A DNA stretch of 64,000 nucleotides. Origin: Teratosphaeria epicoccoides. Lineage: Eukaryota > Ascomycota > Dothideomycetes > Mycosphaerellales > Teratosphaeriaceae. A model generated the notes under the pieces. It made no database searches, was not told the origin of the DNA, and was given only the letters and a program-made list of their open reading frames with translations. Location of the stretch: contig JADDMT010000003.1 in NCBI GenBank assembly GCA_021401465.1, positions 620,001 to 684,000 on the forward strand. The letters are read 5' to 3'. This document shows positions 29,480-40,175 of this stretch, piece by piece. Position 1 is the first letter of the stretch, and each line of letters begins with the position of its first letter. The position numbers and the translations under genes were made by a program.

Positions 29480-30070
29480 ATGCTCAACATGCAGAGGGAA
29501 CGCGATGGCCCGCAAGGTCTCTTGGGACTGCCACCTGAGATCCGGGAGCGGATCTACGAACTTGTCGTGGTCCGACCGCAGAATACAATCACGATGTTGT
29601 CAAATTATGCCTGCCATCAATCTGAGGTTTCTGCACGCCAGCCTGCAATTTCCATGGTGAACCATCAGCTAAGGGACGAGACCTTACCCATTTTCTACAG
29701 CATGAACGTCTTCCTGGCTGAGGTATCGGACAAAACCGATCTGGCCACGGCGAAGCGTTGGCTCGGAGCCATTGGAGACGAGAATGTCCAGCGTCTTCGG
29801 CAGCTTGCACTGTGCGGGTGGAGGCGCGTGCCATTCGGGCATATGATTAGCAAACGCTGGCTCAAGGTTGTGCTGGATCTCAAGTGGAGCCGCATGGATG
29901 TCGAGGATGCTACGAATCAATCAAGCAGCCAAGCTGGCGCCACAAATGCTCTTGACGAGCTCAGGGCCAGTTTCATGGGGATGGTGGCGGTCAGAAAGGG
30001 CAGGCGATTTGATGGGCAGAGCGTTGGAAGCCTCATGGACGGTTTCAATAATCTGTGCACGATTTACTGA
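29480..30070 (+). CDS. F-box/2EXR-type fungal protein
   Basis: The ORF encodes 196 residues from the first ATG (29480). It opens with LLGLPPEIRERIYELVVV, the characteristic start of the 2EXR/F-box-like family that is greatly expanded in Dothideomycetes and Eurotiomycetes, followed by QPAISMVNHQLRDETLPIFY, S, M, N, the second conserved half of the fold. The remainder (KRWLGAIGDENVQRLRQLAL) is a leucine-rich helix as in relatives. F-box members recruit substrates to SCF ubiquitin ligase, but most of these fungal proteins are uncharacterised. It is divergent from Tsr4 with about 320 nt between starts. Confidence 0.75.
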   Translation: MLNMQRERDGPQGLLGLPPEIRERIYELVVVRPQNTITMLSNYACHQSEVSARQPAISMVNHQLRDETLPIFYSMNVFLAEVSDKTDLATAKRWLGAIGDENVQRLRQLALCGWRRVPFGHMISKRWLKVVLDLKWSRMDVEDATNQSSSQAGATNALDELRASFMGMVAVRKGRRFDGQSVGSLMDGFNNLCTIY

Positions 30071-31538
30071 AGGTGGCATGCACAAGGTCTGGGATGTATG
30101 AGCGGCCGTGGAACGAGATGCAGCAATGAGAACTGTTGTCGCCGTTGCGCAGCATGCTGTAGTGTAGGCTAGATTGTCCATTACAGCGTGACGGCGCGTG
30201 TCTCGGCATAATTCGTACGAGCCGCGGACCACGACATTCTGTGCGACTGCCGAAAGAGCTGATCCCGCTTCCAGGCTCAGTGTGGACACTTTAACCCATG
30301 GCTGGTTCTAACCTGCAAGAGATTTGTGCTGCTCAAACACATGTGTATTACACAGCTCTGCAGGTACAGTGCCAGTTCATTTGACGAAGGCTGCAGCATG
30401 TGTACGTCGAAAATGTTTCATCAAAACTCTGATGCTCTAGCCACTAGCTGCAAAGCTCCGCCGTCAATCGATCGTCGCGGTGCTCTTTTGCAACGACTGA
30501 TCGTGTTATTGCATCGACGAGCAGCAGTTAGCCAAGAGTGATCTTATCCATGCCCTGCTTGACATGGCTATACACTGTGTTCGAAAATCTGCGACAACGT
30601 TCCTGAGTCGCTGTCTTTCACGACTCATGAGATTGAGGAGGCCAAGGAGGATCAAGAGGAGGGGCAGGAGAGGGGCAATGGCTCGCCGACCACGAGTGGC
30701 GCTAAGCTGCTTGATTTGTTGATTGGGAGTGCTGAGCTGGACGATGAGAACCTATGACCCGAGCCGATCGCAATGCCGCGGAGTGGGATGAGAGGCAGCT
30801 GGGGAGGCTCAAGACTTAGTCACGACGAAGCCTGTACGATGGGTCGTGCAGAAGCGACACCGCGTCTGATAGGGAGGTCACGTATGCCACGCACTGGCTA
30901 TTGCTTGGTTCGCTATTGGTGCTGGAGCGATAGGTACCAAGTTTCAAGTGCTCTGCTCTTTCCTTGTCGAAATAATTGATCCTCTGTGCCTCTGCAAGAC
31001 AGACTTCTCTTCACGATCCAATATATGGGAGTGATCTGTGTGATGGCACCAAGAAATTGCATGTTGATTCTGGGTCGCCTCAGCGCCGGTGCCTCGTACC
31101 GGGAGACGTGACCGCAAATTGCTACCGCCGACATGAATGATCTGGAAAGCAAGTGACCTTAATAATAATACGCCAGAGGGGTCACTCGGGCGTTCTGACA
31201 GTGAACTGTAGAAAAAAAGTCGATTTGGCAAATTCCACTTAGCGTGCTTGCCTTTACGCCTGTGACTCTCATACTGTCAACGGTATCTCTCGTCCGCACC
31301 GCTCGGTCGTGGCAGGCACAAGACCATTACTCCAGGTATGTTTCCTCTTCTCATCTATCAACACCATGGCAGCATTGTTCTTGATCGCGCATGCATCCAT
31401 TCCAAATCAGAATGGTCAGGCGCGTCGAGCATGCCAGCCTTTTGCTCTCCATGCTCTCAAGCATAGAACTCACCAGTCATGATAGCTGATGTACATATTA
31501 GGAAGGCACGCCACTAGCGGCCTTGTGCCACGCCGACC
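30071..31538. other. 1.5-kb intergenic stretch with a possible coding remnant
   Basis: Apart from an acidic open frame at 30563-30757, no supported gene is seen. It contains the Spt10 promoter in its distal part. Confidence 0.45.
30563..30757 (+). pseudogene. Possible gene remnant, acidic frame without start
   Basis: A 64-codon open frame with no ATG, bounded by an upstream TGA and a TGA at 30755. It has strongly coding-like codon use: VPESLSFTTHEIEEAKEDQEE, then KLLDLLIGSAELDDENL. It could be the last exon of a lost gene. No family was recognised, so this is weak support. Confidence 0.2.
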
Positions 31539-33260
31539 ATGCTCGACGACCCAAATGCCCCGCCGATCTACCGTGTGTCCGGCTTGCCACCCTATCCGAC
31601 CCCGTACGGACCCCTCCCGAACGACATCTTCCCCCGTCAAGTCACTCTCCGCGACCGCATCACCATTGCGACCCTGATCCCGTTTTCCTCGCCCGCTCAA
31701 GTGCCGCCGCGATTGGTCACTCACTTGTCCGAGTTGCTGAATCGCGAGATCGAGAAAGGAGACACGTACCCGATGATGGAGGGCATGGCTGTCAGTCGAT
31801 TCGGGGAGTACTGGTTCAGCAATTTTGGAGCTGTCATGGTGCTTGGTGACGTGCAGAGCGCGGATGAGGTGATAGCGATGGAGAACCGAGGCGTTGATTG
31901 GAACAAGGAGTGCTTGGGTAGCTTTTATATCAAGCCGAACTACCCAGGCCGGTCATCACATGTGTGCGATGGCGGTTTCTTGGTCACAGACGCGGCGCGG
32001 AATCGAGGCGTTGGCCGGCTGATGGGAGAGGGCTATCTGGAGTGGGCCCCGAAGCTTGGGTACGTGTACTCGGTCTTTAACTTGGTGTACGAAACGAATG
32101 TGGCTAGTCTGAGGATCTGGGATGCGCTCGGTTTCAAGAGAATTGGCAGGGTAAAGGGTGCTGGGAACCTGAAGAGCTCCCCGGACCAATTGGTGGATGC
32201 CATCATCTTTGGCCGAGAGCTAGGCGGAGAAGGGGACGAGGACGTGTCTGAAGAGCGGTTCGACAAGATTCGCTTCTACTTGAAGACTGGCACATATCCA
32301 AACGGCAGCGACAGGGCGGAGAAGTCGCGTCTGAGGTCTGCGGCCACGCATTACCGGCTCATACCAAACACTAGTGGGGACGGCGAGGAGGACAAGCTGA
32401 TGCTGAAGGGCAAGGAAGTCATCAGCGACCCGCACAAGCAGTACGAGATTGCTCGCAACATCCACGCATCTTCGCACGGCGGCATCAACAAGACTACGGC
32501 GAGCATTGCAGAGAAGTATCATTGGGTCAGGATTAAGGAGACTGTCTCTGCTGCTATTCGAAACTGTATTGAGTGTAAAGACTCGCAGCCGAAGAGCACG
32601 CTGGCATACGTCACTACTTCTACTAAGCGATCCAAAGACTTTTCGACGCCGACTAGCAATACGCGGTCCACGAGACATGCAGTGGTCGCTGGCGCAGACA
32701 TCAACCGGGGTCAGGCAACCCCGCCTATCGAGTCGCAGCAGCTTGAGAATCAGCAGATGATGGATGTACAAACTCATCACGAGACCCTCTCCCAAGTACT
32801 GGCTGGAGCACAAGACCAGCAGCAAGCTGGCCACCATCAGCCCACTCGGCAACACCAGCATCAGAATCAGCAACAGCAAGCACCTACGGCCCCAATGTCC
32901 TATCAGTCGTCAGACTACGGTGACCTGCCTCTCGACCCTCAGATCATGGCCTGGCAACAGCAGCAAGCGGCCCACTTCTCCGGCTCGCACTCATCACATG
33001 AACTTCGACATACCCCGTACAGTATGGATGGCACAACGGATGGCATGAATGTGGACGGCGCACCTGTATCTCACCTACGGACTCAACATCAAGGTGGAGA
33101 TGGTATAGTTCTCGAACACGGTGAAGGCATGGTTGATGGCGTGGACGAGGACGCGGATGCGAAGTTTCAGAGAGAGCTGGAGCAGCAGATTCAGCGGAGT
33201 GAGGGAATCGATGGCTACGGTCGCCGGCCGCCGGGTGTAATGAATGAGTCATCAGATTAG
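31539..33260 (+). CDS. SPT10: Spt10-like histone-gene regulator: GNAT domain plus integrase-type H2C2 zinc finger
   Basis: The protein has 573 residues and a single exon. Residues about 60-230 form a GNAT acetyltransferase domain with the acetyl-CoA loop RNRGVGRLMG and the later strand/helix VYSVFNLVYETNVASLRIWD. Residues about 300-352 form a His2-Cys2 finger (IHASSHGGINKTTASIAEKY, then CIECK) of the retroviral-integrase type. Residues 385-500 are Gln/His-rich and disordered. In S. cerevisiae Spt10 this finger binds paired UAS elements of core histone promoters and the GNAT domain is needed for activation; the same role is inferred here. The ATG directly precedes a proline-rich start (NAPPIYRVSGLPPYPTPYG) seen in relatives. 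Confidence 0.85.
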   Translation: MLDDPNAPPIYRVSGLPPYPTPYGPLPNDIFPRQVTLRDRITIATLIPFSSPAQVPPRLVTHLSELLNREIEKGDTYPMMEGMAVSRFGEYWFSNFGAVMVLGDVQSADEVIAMENRGVDWNKECLGSFYIKPNYPGRSSHVCDGGFLVTDAARNRGVGRLMGEGYLEWAPKLGYVYSVFNLVYETNVASLRIWDALGFKRIGRVKGAGNLKSSPDQLVDAIIFGRELGGEGDEDVSEERFDKIRFYLKTGTYPNGSDRAEKSRLRSAATHYRLIPNTSGDGEEDKLMLKGKEVISDPHKQYEIARNIHASSHGGINKTTASIAEKYHWVRIKETVSAAIRNCIECKDSQPKSTLAYVTTSTKRSKDFSTPTSNTRSTRHAVVAGADINRGQATPPIESQQLENQQMMDVQTHHETLSQVLAGAQDQQQAGHHQPTRQHQHQNQQQQAPTAPMSYQSSDYGDLPLDPQIMAWQQQQAAHFSGSHSSHELRHTPYSMDGTTDGMNVDGAPVSHLRTQHQGGDGIVLEHGEGMVDGVDEDADAKFQRELEQQIQRSEGIDGYGRRPPGVMNESSD

Positions 33261-33862
33261 GATCCTGGATACCCGCATTACATGGCTGTCTCCGCCCGCG
33301 ATCTTGCTGCTTCGACGGCAGTCCTTGGTCGCGAGGGCAAAACATCAAAGGCGCGGCGGCTGTGAGAGTACTGAAGCTTCAGTATTCAAGCTTGACCGAC
33401 CGTGAGAGCAGCGCCTCAGATGGTCGTTCATCAGCTACAGGTCTCGGTGTTGCATGGAAGTCTTAGCAGCATTCCATAGTCCAGCGCGTCTGAAAGCAAC
33501 GGCTCGAGTGTCAAAATGCTCGCCTGTTGTCTGGCCTTGGGCCCGCACTGCAGATGTTTGCGGTCCGATGTATGCCAATTGGCTACAAGCTCGGCCGCCA
33601 GATTGTCAAAACTCCCCGATGTATGATTTGCTGTTCCTGCCGAGGGCCCGAGCAACCTCCTAGTAGGAGGTATCAACATACTGTAGATGGCAGCAACAAG
33701 TCACGATTTTGGCTGCCGATTATGATGGACTGCACCATGACATCGAGGCCGTCAGTGGCTTGCGTTTGCATATATGTAGGGTATGTAAATTCTCGCCATC
33801 CATCCCAGTCCGTCTTTACTTGCGCATAATCACTTCAGACCATCAGCCGCTGAGTCTTCAAC
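33261..33862. other. Intergenic stretch, no supported gene
   Basis: Short ORFs only. It is likely the promoter of the FAD monooxygenase; no defined motif was recognised. Confidence 0.5.
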
Positions 33863-35203
33863 ATGACGGCATCATTCAGCATTCTGATCAACGGCTGCTC
33901 CATTGCTGGACCAGCCCTTGCCAGCTTCCTACTACTCTCACCTCTGCCAGCAGACCAGAAACCTCACATCACCATCATCGAACGTGCGCCTGCCCTCCGT
34001 ACCGCCGGACAAAACATCGACATTCGCGGCGCAGGGGTAACAATTGCTCAAAAGCTGGGTCTTGAGGAGATAATTCGAGCTTCCACAACGGGCGAGGAAG
34101 GTGTGCAGCTTGCCGATGATCAAGGTCGGATATGGGCGCAATCCGCAGCAGACAAGACCGGCAAGACTTCCACGCCGACGGCTGATATCGAGATCCTTCG
34201 TGGTACTTTGGCGAAGATCTTGTTTGATAGGAGCAAACAAATCAGCGACGATGTGCAAGAGCAAGGTGGTCATGGCGTGGAGTACATCTTCGGCGACTAC
34301 GTGTCGAGTCCCGAGCAGGATCAGAGCCAGGTCCATGTCCAGCTGGCGAAGTCTGGGCAGCGCCGATCCTTCGACATGGTCGTAGGTGCGGACGGACTGC
34401 ACAGCAACACACGCAAACTAGCATTTGGCGCTTCCTCCGATGATGCGCGCATCAAGCGAGTGGGCATGTACGGTGCCTTCTTTAGCCTACCAAAAGCTCC
34501 AGAGGATCATCTCTGGCGGCAATGGTATCACACGACAGGTGGCCGTAACATTATGCTTCGTCCGTCGGACCAACCTGGACGCATGACAGCAATGGTAGCT
34601 GTGGTCAACGACGAGGATCAAAGGCTCCCGGATGCTGCTAAGCGTGCCCACGACGAAGGCGCCGATGTGCAGAAAGCTCTGCTTACAGAATACTTTGTTG
34701 ATGCTGGATGGAAGTGCCCTAGGATCATCGCAGCGATGATGCAGGCTGACGACTTCTACTATGACATGAAGGCGCAGGTCCACATGCCTGATCAACGTTG
34801 GAGCAAAGGTCGCGTGGTCCTACTTGGAGACGCAGGTTACTGCGCATCTCCTCTCTCAGGCATGGGTACCACGCTTGGTCTCGTGGGCGCATACAATTTG
34901 GCAGGCTGTATACTGCGGCACTCTGATGACCTTCTGATCGCGTTTTGCGAATACGATAAGGCGATGAAACCAACAGTCGACAAAGCACAGAAATTGGCTC
35001 CTGGAATGCCGCATTGGATCAACCCGCAGACTGCTCTGGGGCTTGCCATGATGCATGGTCTAGTTTGGATAATGTATAGCTCTGGGATCATGTGGCTACT
35101 ATTTACGCTGTTCGGTGCCGGTCCGCCGGCTCATGGCGTACCGGTCGAGGACTATGGCTTTACGCAAATGGAAGAATGGCCGGTCGTAAAGGATAAGCGA
35201 TAA
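33863..35203 (+). CDS. FAD-dependent monooxygenase (PHBH-fold, TetX/salicylate-hydroxylase-like)
   Basis: The protein has 446 residues with no intron. The N-terminus holds the FAD-binding Rossmann motif in a variant form (INGCSIAGPALASFLL) followed by IIERAP, whose Glu contacts the ribose. RGAGV and the segment GADGLHSNTRKLAFG give the conserved DG motif at about residue 176-190. The FAD-pyrophosphate motif GDAGYCASPLSGMGTTLG lies at about residue 320. The C-terminus carries a hydrophobic helix (GLAMMHGLVWIMYSSGIMWL) that may be membrane-associated. Relatives hydroxylate aromatic or polyketide substrates with NAD(P)H and O2. No clustered polyketide synthase is in the window, so the substrate is unknown. 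Confidence 0.85.
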   Translation: MTASFSILINGCSIAGPALASFLLLSPLPADQKPHITIIERAPALRTAGQNIDIRGAGVTIAQKLGLEEIIRASTTGEEGVQLADDQGRIWAQSAADKTGKTSTPTADIEILRGTLAKILFDRSKQISDDVQEQGGHGVEYIFGDYVSSPEQDQSQVHVQLAKSGQRRSFDMVVGADGLHSNTRKLAFGASSDDARIKRVGMYGAFFSLPKAPEDHLWRQWYHTTGGRNIMLRPSDQPGRMTAMVAVVNDEDQRLPDAAKRAHDEGADVQKALLTEYFVDAGWKCPRIIAAMMQADDFYYDMKAQVHMPDQRWSKGRVVLLGDAGYCASPLSGMGTTLGLVGAYNLAGCILRHSDDLLIAFCEYDKAMKPTVDKAQKLAPGMPHWINPQTALGLAMMHGLVWIMYSSGIMWLLFTLFGAGPPAHGVPVEDYGFTQMEEWPVVKDKR

Positions 35204-35575
35204 ATTGCCGCACGGCCAATCTGGCCATCTTGTCGGTATGCCCGTGAATTGTCCTATGTTTCATGAGCCTATATTGAACGGAGTTTTATTGTCCAGGCAG
35301 CTCGCCAAGAATCACAGGATGGTATCCAACCAATAAGCGCGCGCCACCCGGAGTATGCACCGGTTGCAGTAACGGGAAGGCATCGTATTCGACGCCACAT
35401 CCTTTGTCAAATCTCCCAGCGAATTGCCGAGCCCCCTAAGTACAACAATAATAATGCTGTTCGCGCTTTCTTCACAAGCGTCGGCGTCATTGCCAACGAC
35501 TGGACTCTCTGTTGCGTGTTGCTGGGCCTGGGAATCTCGCCGCCTCTAGACTCAATGATGTTCATCAGATCCAAC
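35204..35575. other. Intergenic spacer
   Basis: No supported gene. It carries the promoter of the GPI-protein gene. Confidence 0.5.
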
Positions 35576-36301
35576 ATGGCACGACAGTCGTTGGTCCTGG
35601 CCACAATCGCCAGGCTCATCGTGGCTCAATCAACGAGTGTCGTCACGCTTCCCTTCTACGGCGTCGAGGGCACCCAAGGAATCGACGCATCAGTCATAAC
35701 CGTCGACAACTCAGTCACACAATACTCCCTCGCATGTCCGACCACCGCCACAGACGACGATTGTGGTCTGTTCTCCATTCAGATCCTGACATACGGGCCT
35801 TCTACGTACAACATGTACATGAGTGACGACGGGTTCACGGGAACCCAAAACTGCGAGCTCGCCACAGTAACAGCCACTGCCGATGGACAGACTGCGACGG
35901 CTACCGCTGCTGCTTGCGCAGAAAGCGCGGCGGGCAGCAGCGCGAACTTCCCAGGTTCGAGCACGTCTGTGTATTCAGACACGGACATTGTGCAGATCCC
36001 TGTGACGATCACGGCGGGACTGGAGTCGGCGAAGGCTGGGACTACGGCGGCTACGACTGAGGCTAGCGCGACGTCGACGGTATCTGGGCCCAGTAGTGCA
36101 GCGGCGGAGGCGGCGTCGAGCGGTGCGTCTGCGAGCTCGGCGGCTACGTCGACGAAGACGTCGACGGCTAGCAGCACTGCTTCTGCAACGTCGCGTTCTG
36201 CGAGTGCAACGGCGATTTCGGGTGCAGAGAGGATTGATTCGGTGGGCTTTGCGGTGTTTGGAGGCGTTGTGATTGCTGCGATTGGCATGCTTTCATTTTG
36301 A
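35576..36301 (+). CDS. GPI-anchored Ser/Thr-rich cell-wall protein
   Basis: 241 residues from the ATG at 35576 (ATGs at 35555 and 35558 give slightly longer forms). The order of features is an N-terminal signal peptide (MARQSLVLATIARLIVAQ), a globular beta-rich part of about 110 residues with four Cys, then a Ser/Thr/Ala-rich stalk and a C-terminal hydrophobic tail (GFAVFGGVVIAAIGMLSF) after a small-residue omega-site region. This fits a GPI-anchored glycoprotein of the plasma membrane or cell wall. The globular part (FYGVEGTQGIDASVITVDNS) resembles widespread small GPI proteins of Pezizomycotina whose function is not known. Confidence 0.8.
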   Translation: MARQSLVLATIARLIVAQSTSVVTLPFYGVEGTQGIDASVITVDNSVTQYSLACPTTATDDDCGLFSIQILTYGPSTYNMYMSDDGFTGTQNCELATVTATADGQTATATAAACAESAAGSSANFPGSSTSVYSDTDIVQIPVTITAGLESAKAGTTAATTEASATSTVSGPSSAAAEAASSGASASSAATSTKTSTASSTASATSRSASATAISGAERIDSVGFAVFGGVVIAAIGMLSF

Positions 36302-37376
36302 AGACAGGGGGCTGGCATCGCTTTCGTTTTCCACCAACTTATATCCCCATGTGAGGCAGCGCTACAAAGTATCGATGCCATCAGGTCGATCCTCCGAACC
36401 GGCTCGTTCAATCGTCTTAGCAGCCCACTAACATCTGCGACAACATCTCTTAGTGCGTGGGCCCAATGGTACCAGTCCCAGACAAAGCGCCTCGTTCTGT
36501 TCTCCCGTCACTTATTTAACAGCACATATAACGCCGGGTGTTGTTGATGCTGTTGCACTAGCGTCGCCTCTAGGACACAGAGCTCGAAATAAGTATCCTA
36601 TACCTGCTGCATCTAAGGATTACAAGACGGAAAGGTTCTGAGGCTGCAAAGCCGAGGATATTCCAAATGGGCAATTGAGGAGTTCTGCTTCATCATGGTT
36701 CTTGCAGAAAATCCTTGTTCCACAGCCCTCTGTTCGGCATACGAGCTCGACACCTTGTAAAATCTCGTTCTGCTACATCCCAGCATTTGATGCATGACAC
36801 CGAGACACACTCTCACCACTATGACAGGTGCACTGCTATTCGCTTCAATGAGTGGTAGAAAGGTCTACAGAGTCGTTCGAAATGGACGTCGAGGGACATA
36901 GACCGATGCACCTACGACAACAGCGTGTCCGCAGACCATTATTGGGCCGAAGAGATTCCTGAGATTCTTCAACAGTTTGTACGACCATTTTGTAGCAGGT
37001 ACACGCAATATGTGTCGAGGCAAAGAGAGGCGAGAGAGATGCAGGTACATGCACGCTCGGGGAAGGGTAGATGCACGATGCGTGCCTGATAGGCCGTGTA
37101 CATGGGACCCACGGATCAGCCTGAAGCTAAAGGGGTGGTCAGACGCCCTATCTTGGCAGCATGAGAGATCAATACCAGCATGCCAGTCGGTGAGCATGCA
37201 AGAGGTCGAGCGATGCAGGCTGCGCGGACAGCTGGCTGGCCGCCGCTATGACCTTTGGGAGAATCGGCGGCGGACCCACCAGCAATAGCAGCCGATGCCT
37301 GTAATGATATAAGACGAATGGCAGGTTTTTAAATGCACTGAGCGTAGTACAGTCACCTCGGCCAGCCTGTTGCAAG
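36302..37376. other. 1.1-kb intergenic stretch, no supported gene
   Basis: Only short ORFs on both strands. It is upstream of the L-amino-acid oxidase and probably holds its promoter. Confidence 0.5.
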
Positions 37377-39478
37377 ATGTGGCTCTCAGCTGTACTGTGC
37401 GGCTTGGCATCTGCAAGCATCGTTCAACGATCAGCGACAATCTCGTTCCAAGATGGGCTGGTGGTAGAGGTGGGAGGGATGCACAATGTGCATATCGAGT
37501 ACCATGCTCCGCTTGATGGAGAGCTGTCACTACACTATGGTTCCTGCAAGGCCCGATCAGCAGATGAATGTCACCACAGCGTTGGACGGACACACGTGGG
37601 GTCCCATTTATTGGCCAAGCGGCATCTCGCCCATCCAGAGCAGAGACCAAAACGATTCGTTTGGCTACCACCACAGGATATTGCTACTGGTGGTTGTCTG
37701 CATGTATTTTCCGATGGTGCGTTGGTCGGGCGCTCACAGCCTGTGACGGCTGTATCGAGGAAGAACAAGCGTCGGGAGGCAGTGAGTTGACCGTGATACT
37801 ATCAGAGCAGATTCGGTAGCTCATATCATCACAGGCTGCGGACATCATGGACGCTGAAGGCCCATGGTTTGATGGCGTGGAATATTTACAGGAGAAGGAA
37901 CCTGACTCCATCTTCGTCTCGTCCGTCAAGTCGAAAGAGTTCGGCATCATCGGTGGCGGCATGTCTGGCCTCATGACGAGCCACCTACTCGATTCAGTCG
38001 GCATCCACAACTGGAAAATCATTGAAGCGTCCAGCCGAATTGGTGGGCGCGTTCATACTTCCTATCTCAACGGGACCAGGCCAGATGAGTACCAATATCA
38101 GGAGATGGGCCCAATGCGCTTCCCAGTCAGCATTACGTACACTGATCCAGACGAGACGATCGAGATTATGGATCACCGCATGGTCTTCCAGCTTGCGGAC
38201 GTGTTGAACAAGCAGAACGGCAATGCGTCGGAATACACGGTCAAGTTCATCGAGTGGATCCAATCTGCCGACGGGGACCCAGCAGCTACCTCGAAGCGTC
38301 GTCCTGATGGTACTGTGCCCAGTGTAGCCGAAGCGTCCGTCATCGCTGCGTATCAAGACGACGCAAACTTGACGTACTCCAACGCGACCGCCGTGGCTGT
38401 GGCGAACGATGACTTCGAGGACTGGATTAAGATGGATAGAGATCGATACGCCTTCTTTGCCAAGAACATCTTTCAGGCTCATAAATGGGCAGTCGACAAT
38501 GGATACTTCCATTTCTCCGAGGCAGGATACCTCAATTACCTCAGAAAGATCAGCGCGAACATCACGGACCAAGTGGACGACATCTCCGATGACTTCCCGG
38601 CTTGGGAGTACGAGGACGTCTACTTCGACGCTACAGAATGGCGGACCATTGATCAAGGTCTCTCACGGCTGCCGACTGCATTTGGTCCGCAAGTGCTCAA
38701 TCGGACTATCTTCAAGACGGCCGTGCAGGGCGTGAAGTGGAACGAAACCACAGAAAAGATGACAGTCGAGTACCGGAACAAGAACCTCTTCGACATCGAG
38801 CCCGAGACTATGGACTTTGACTACGTCGTCGTTGCTGTGCCTTTCAGCAAGGTCCGTCTCTGGCGTCTACCCGAGTACACCAATCTCCTGAGCCGTGCCA
38901 TCGGCCGTCTGAACTACGATCCGTCGTGCAAAGTCGCTCTCCACTACAAAACCCGCTTCTGGGAGCACCTCGACCACCCCATATTGGGCGGCTGTGGAAG
39001 CACAGACATACCACAGATCGGCAGCATCTGTTACCCCTCGTACCAGATCAATTCCACCCTCCCCGGCGTCATTCTGGCATCTTACGTCTCGAATGTCGGT
39101 GCTCGCTCTGTCGGTTCGATGACAGACGAAGAGCATATTGCCTATGTGCAGCGTGCAATGGTTGAGATTCATGGCGAAATTGCGCAGGAGCAATTTACTG
39201 GTGCCTATGATCGGATCTGCTGGGAGTATAATGAGTATGAGGCTGGTGCTTGGTGTGATCCAACAACAGGCCAGCAGGACTTGTACCTGCCGGCGTACTT
39301 CCACACGGAAAAGCATACGGTATTTGTTGGTGAGCACACAAGCTATACGCATGCGTGGATCTGGTCGGCGTTGGAGAGTGCGGTGAGAGGGACGACGCAG
39401 TTGTTGCTAGATATGGGCTTGGTCGATGAAGCGAAGGAGATCACAGAGTTTTGGATGGCGAGGTGGATTTCGATGTAG
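37377..39478 (+). CDS. Secreted L-amino-acid oxidase (FAD amine oxidase family)
   Basis: Two exons: 37377-37781 and 37835-39478, for 682 residues. The first exon opens with a signal peptide (MWLSAVLCGLASASIV) and carries the N-terminal domain found in fungal secreted L-amino-acid oxidases (KRFVWLPPQ, CLHVFSDGALVGRSQPV). The 53-nt intron (GTGAGT...CATCACAG) joins it to AADIMDAEGPWFDGVEYLQE. FAD binding follows at about residue 170: EFGIIGGGMSGLMTSHLL, then EASSRIGGRVHT; the DYVVVAVPF strand and a C-terminal GEHTSYTHAWIWSALESAVR complete the cofactor site. The reaction is oxidative deamination of L-amino acids to keto acids with H2O2 and ammonia, probably outside the cell for nitrogen supply or defence. 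An ORF-only start at 37847 misses the secretion signal. Confidence 0.88.
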
Positions 39479-39606
39479 AGGCAAAGTCGAATGTGTACAG
39501 CGTGCTGACAGCCGGTCGCGACAGGAGGCTTTAGACCGGATGGTCTTGGCTCCGTGCCCGTCAGTTTACGTGGTCCACAGCCAACCTCGCATAGCCCATG
39601 CTCCAT

Positions 39607-39993
39607 TCATCTATCCTTCCGATGCGCCTCGATTGCGCTGCCCCAGAAGACCTCTTGTAACGATCTGTCAGGAAGCAGGAGTATAGAGATCCCAAGGCGT
39701 TGATATTTCGCGGGAAGGGATTCGGCATCGTCAGTCGTTGTTGACCTGACGAGAAGGAAAGTCTTCAGCCTCCTTGGACCCATTTCGTGCGGTTGTAAGA
39801 TCTTGAATCTCACTACAGACGCGATGGAGTACAGCGGCATGTCACCTGCCTGCCCTACTTGGGGCTGTGCGAACATGACTTCGAATCCGATTTGTCCGCA
39901 AAACCCGTCATAACGGCAATCCGTCGCGATCCATGTGGACAGATCAGGCAATGTAACGACAGGCAGGGTCACGCGGAAACTGTTCCCTCTCAT
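39607..39993 (-). CDS. Hypothetical small protein
   Basis: 128 residues from the ATG at 39993 (MRGNSFRVTLPVVTLPDLS). It contains one WIATDCRYDGFCGQIGFEV stretch and a basic middle, with no recognised domain. The composition is balanced and coding-like. It lies between the 3' ends of the L-amino-acid oxidase (plus strand) and GCP3 (minus strand). An upstream exon could exist (a GTAAGT donor is near 40107), but no convincing match was found. Confidence 0.35.
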   Translation of the reverse strand: MRGNSFRVTLPVVTLPDLSTWIATDCRYDGFCGQIGFEVMFAQPQVGQAGDMPLYSIASVVRFKILQPHEMGPRRLKTFLLVRSTTTDDAESLPAKYQRLGISILLLPDRSLQEVFWGSAIEAHRKDR

Positions 39994-40175
39994 CTCGAAA
40001 GACGGCAACGGTACCGATGGTGCTATCCGAGCTGACTGCAGGAAGCTGCAGGGTAGCTGGCAGCGTCTCGCATATTGTATGATTCGGCAGGATACTTACC
40101 AAACTATGCCACCAACGACGTCCGGCTTTGCGAAGCCTTTGAAGCAGAGAAGGTGTGCAGCTGAGAGGCGCAGCA

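Noticed and set aside
33863..39478. Secondary-metabolite gene cluster
   Set aside because: No polyketide synthase, NRPS, terpene synthase or prenyltransferase is present.
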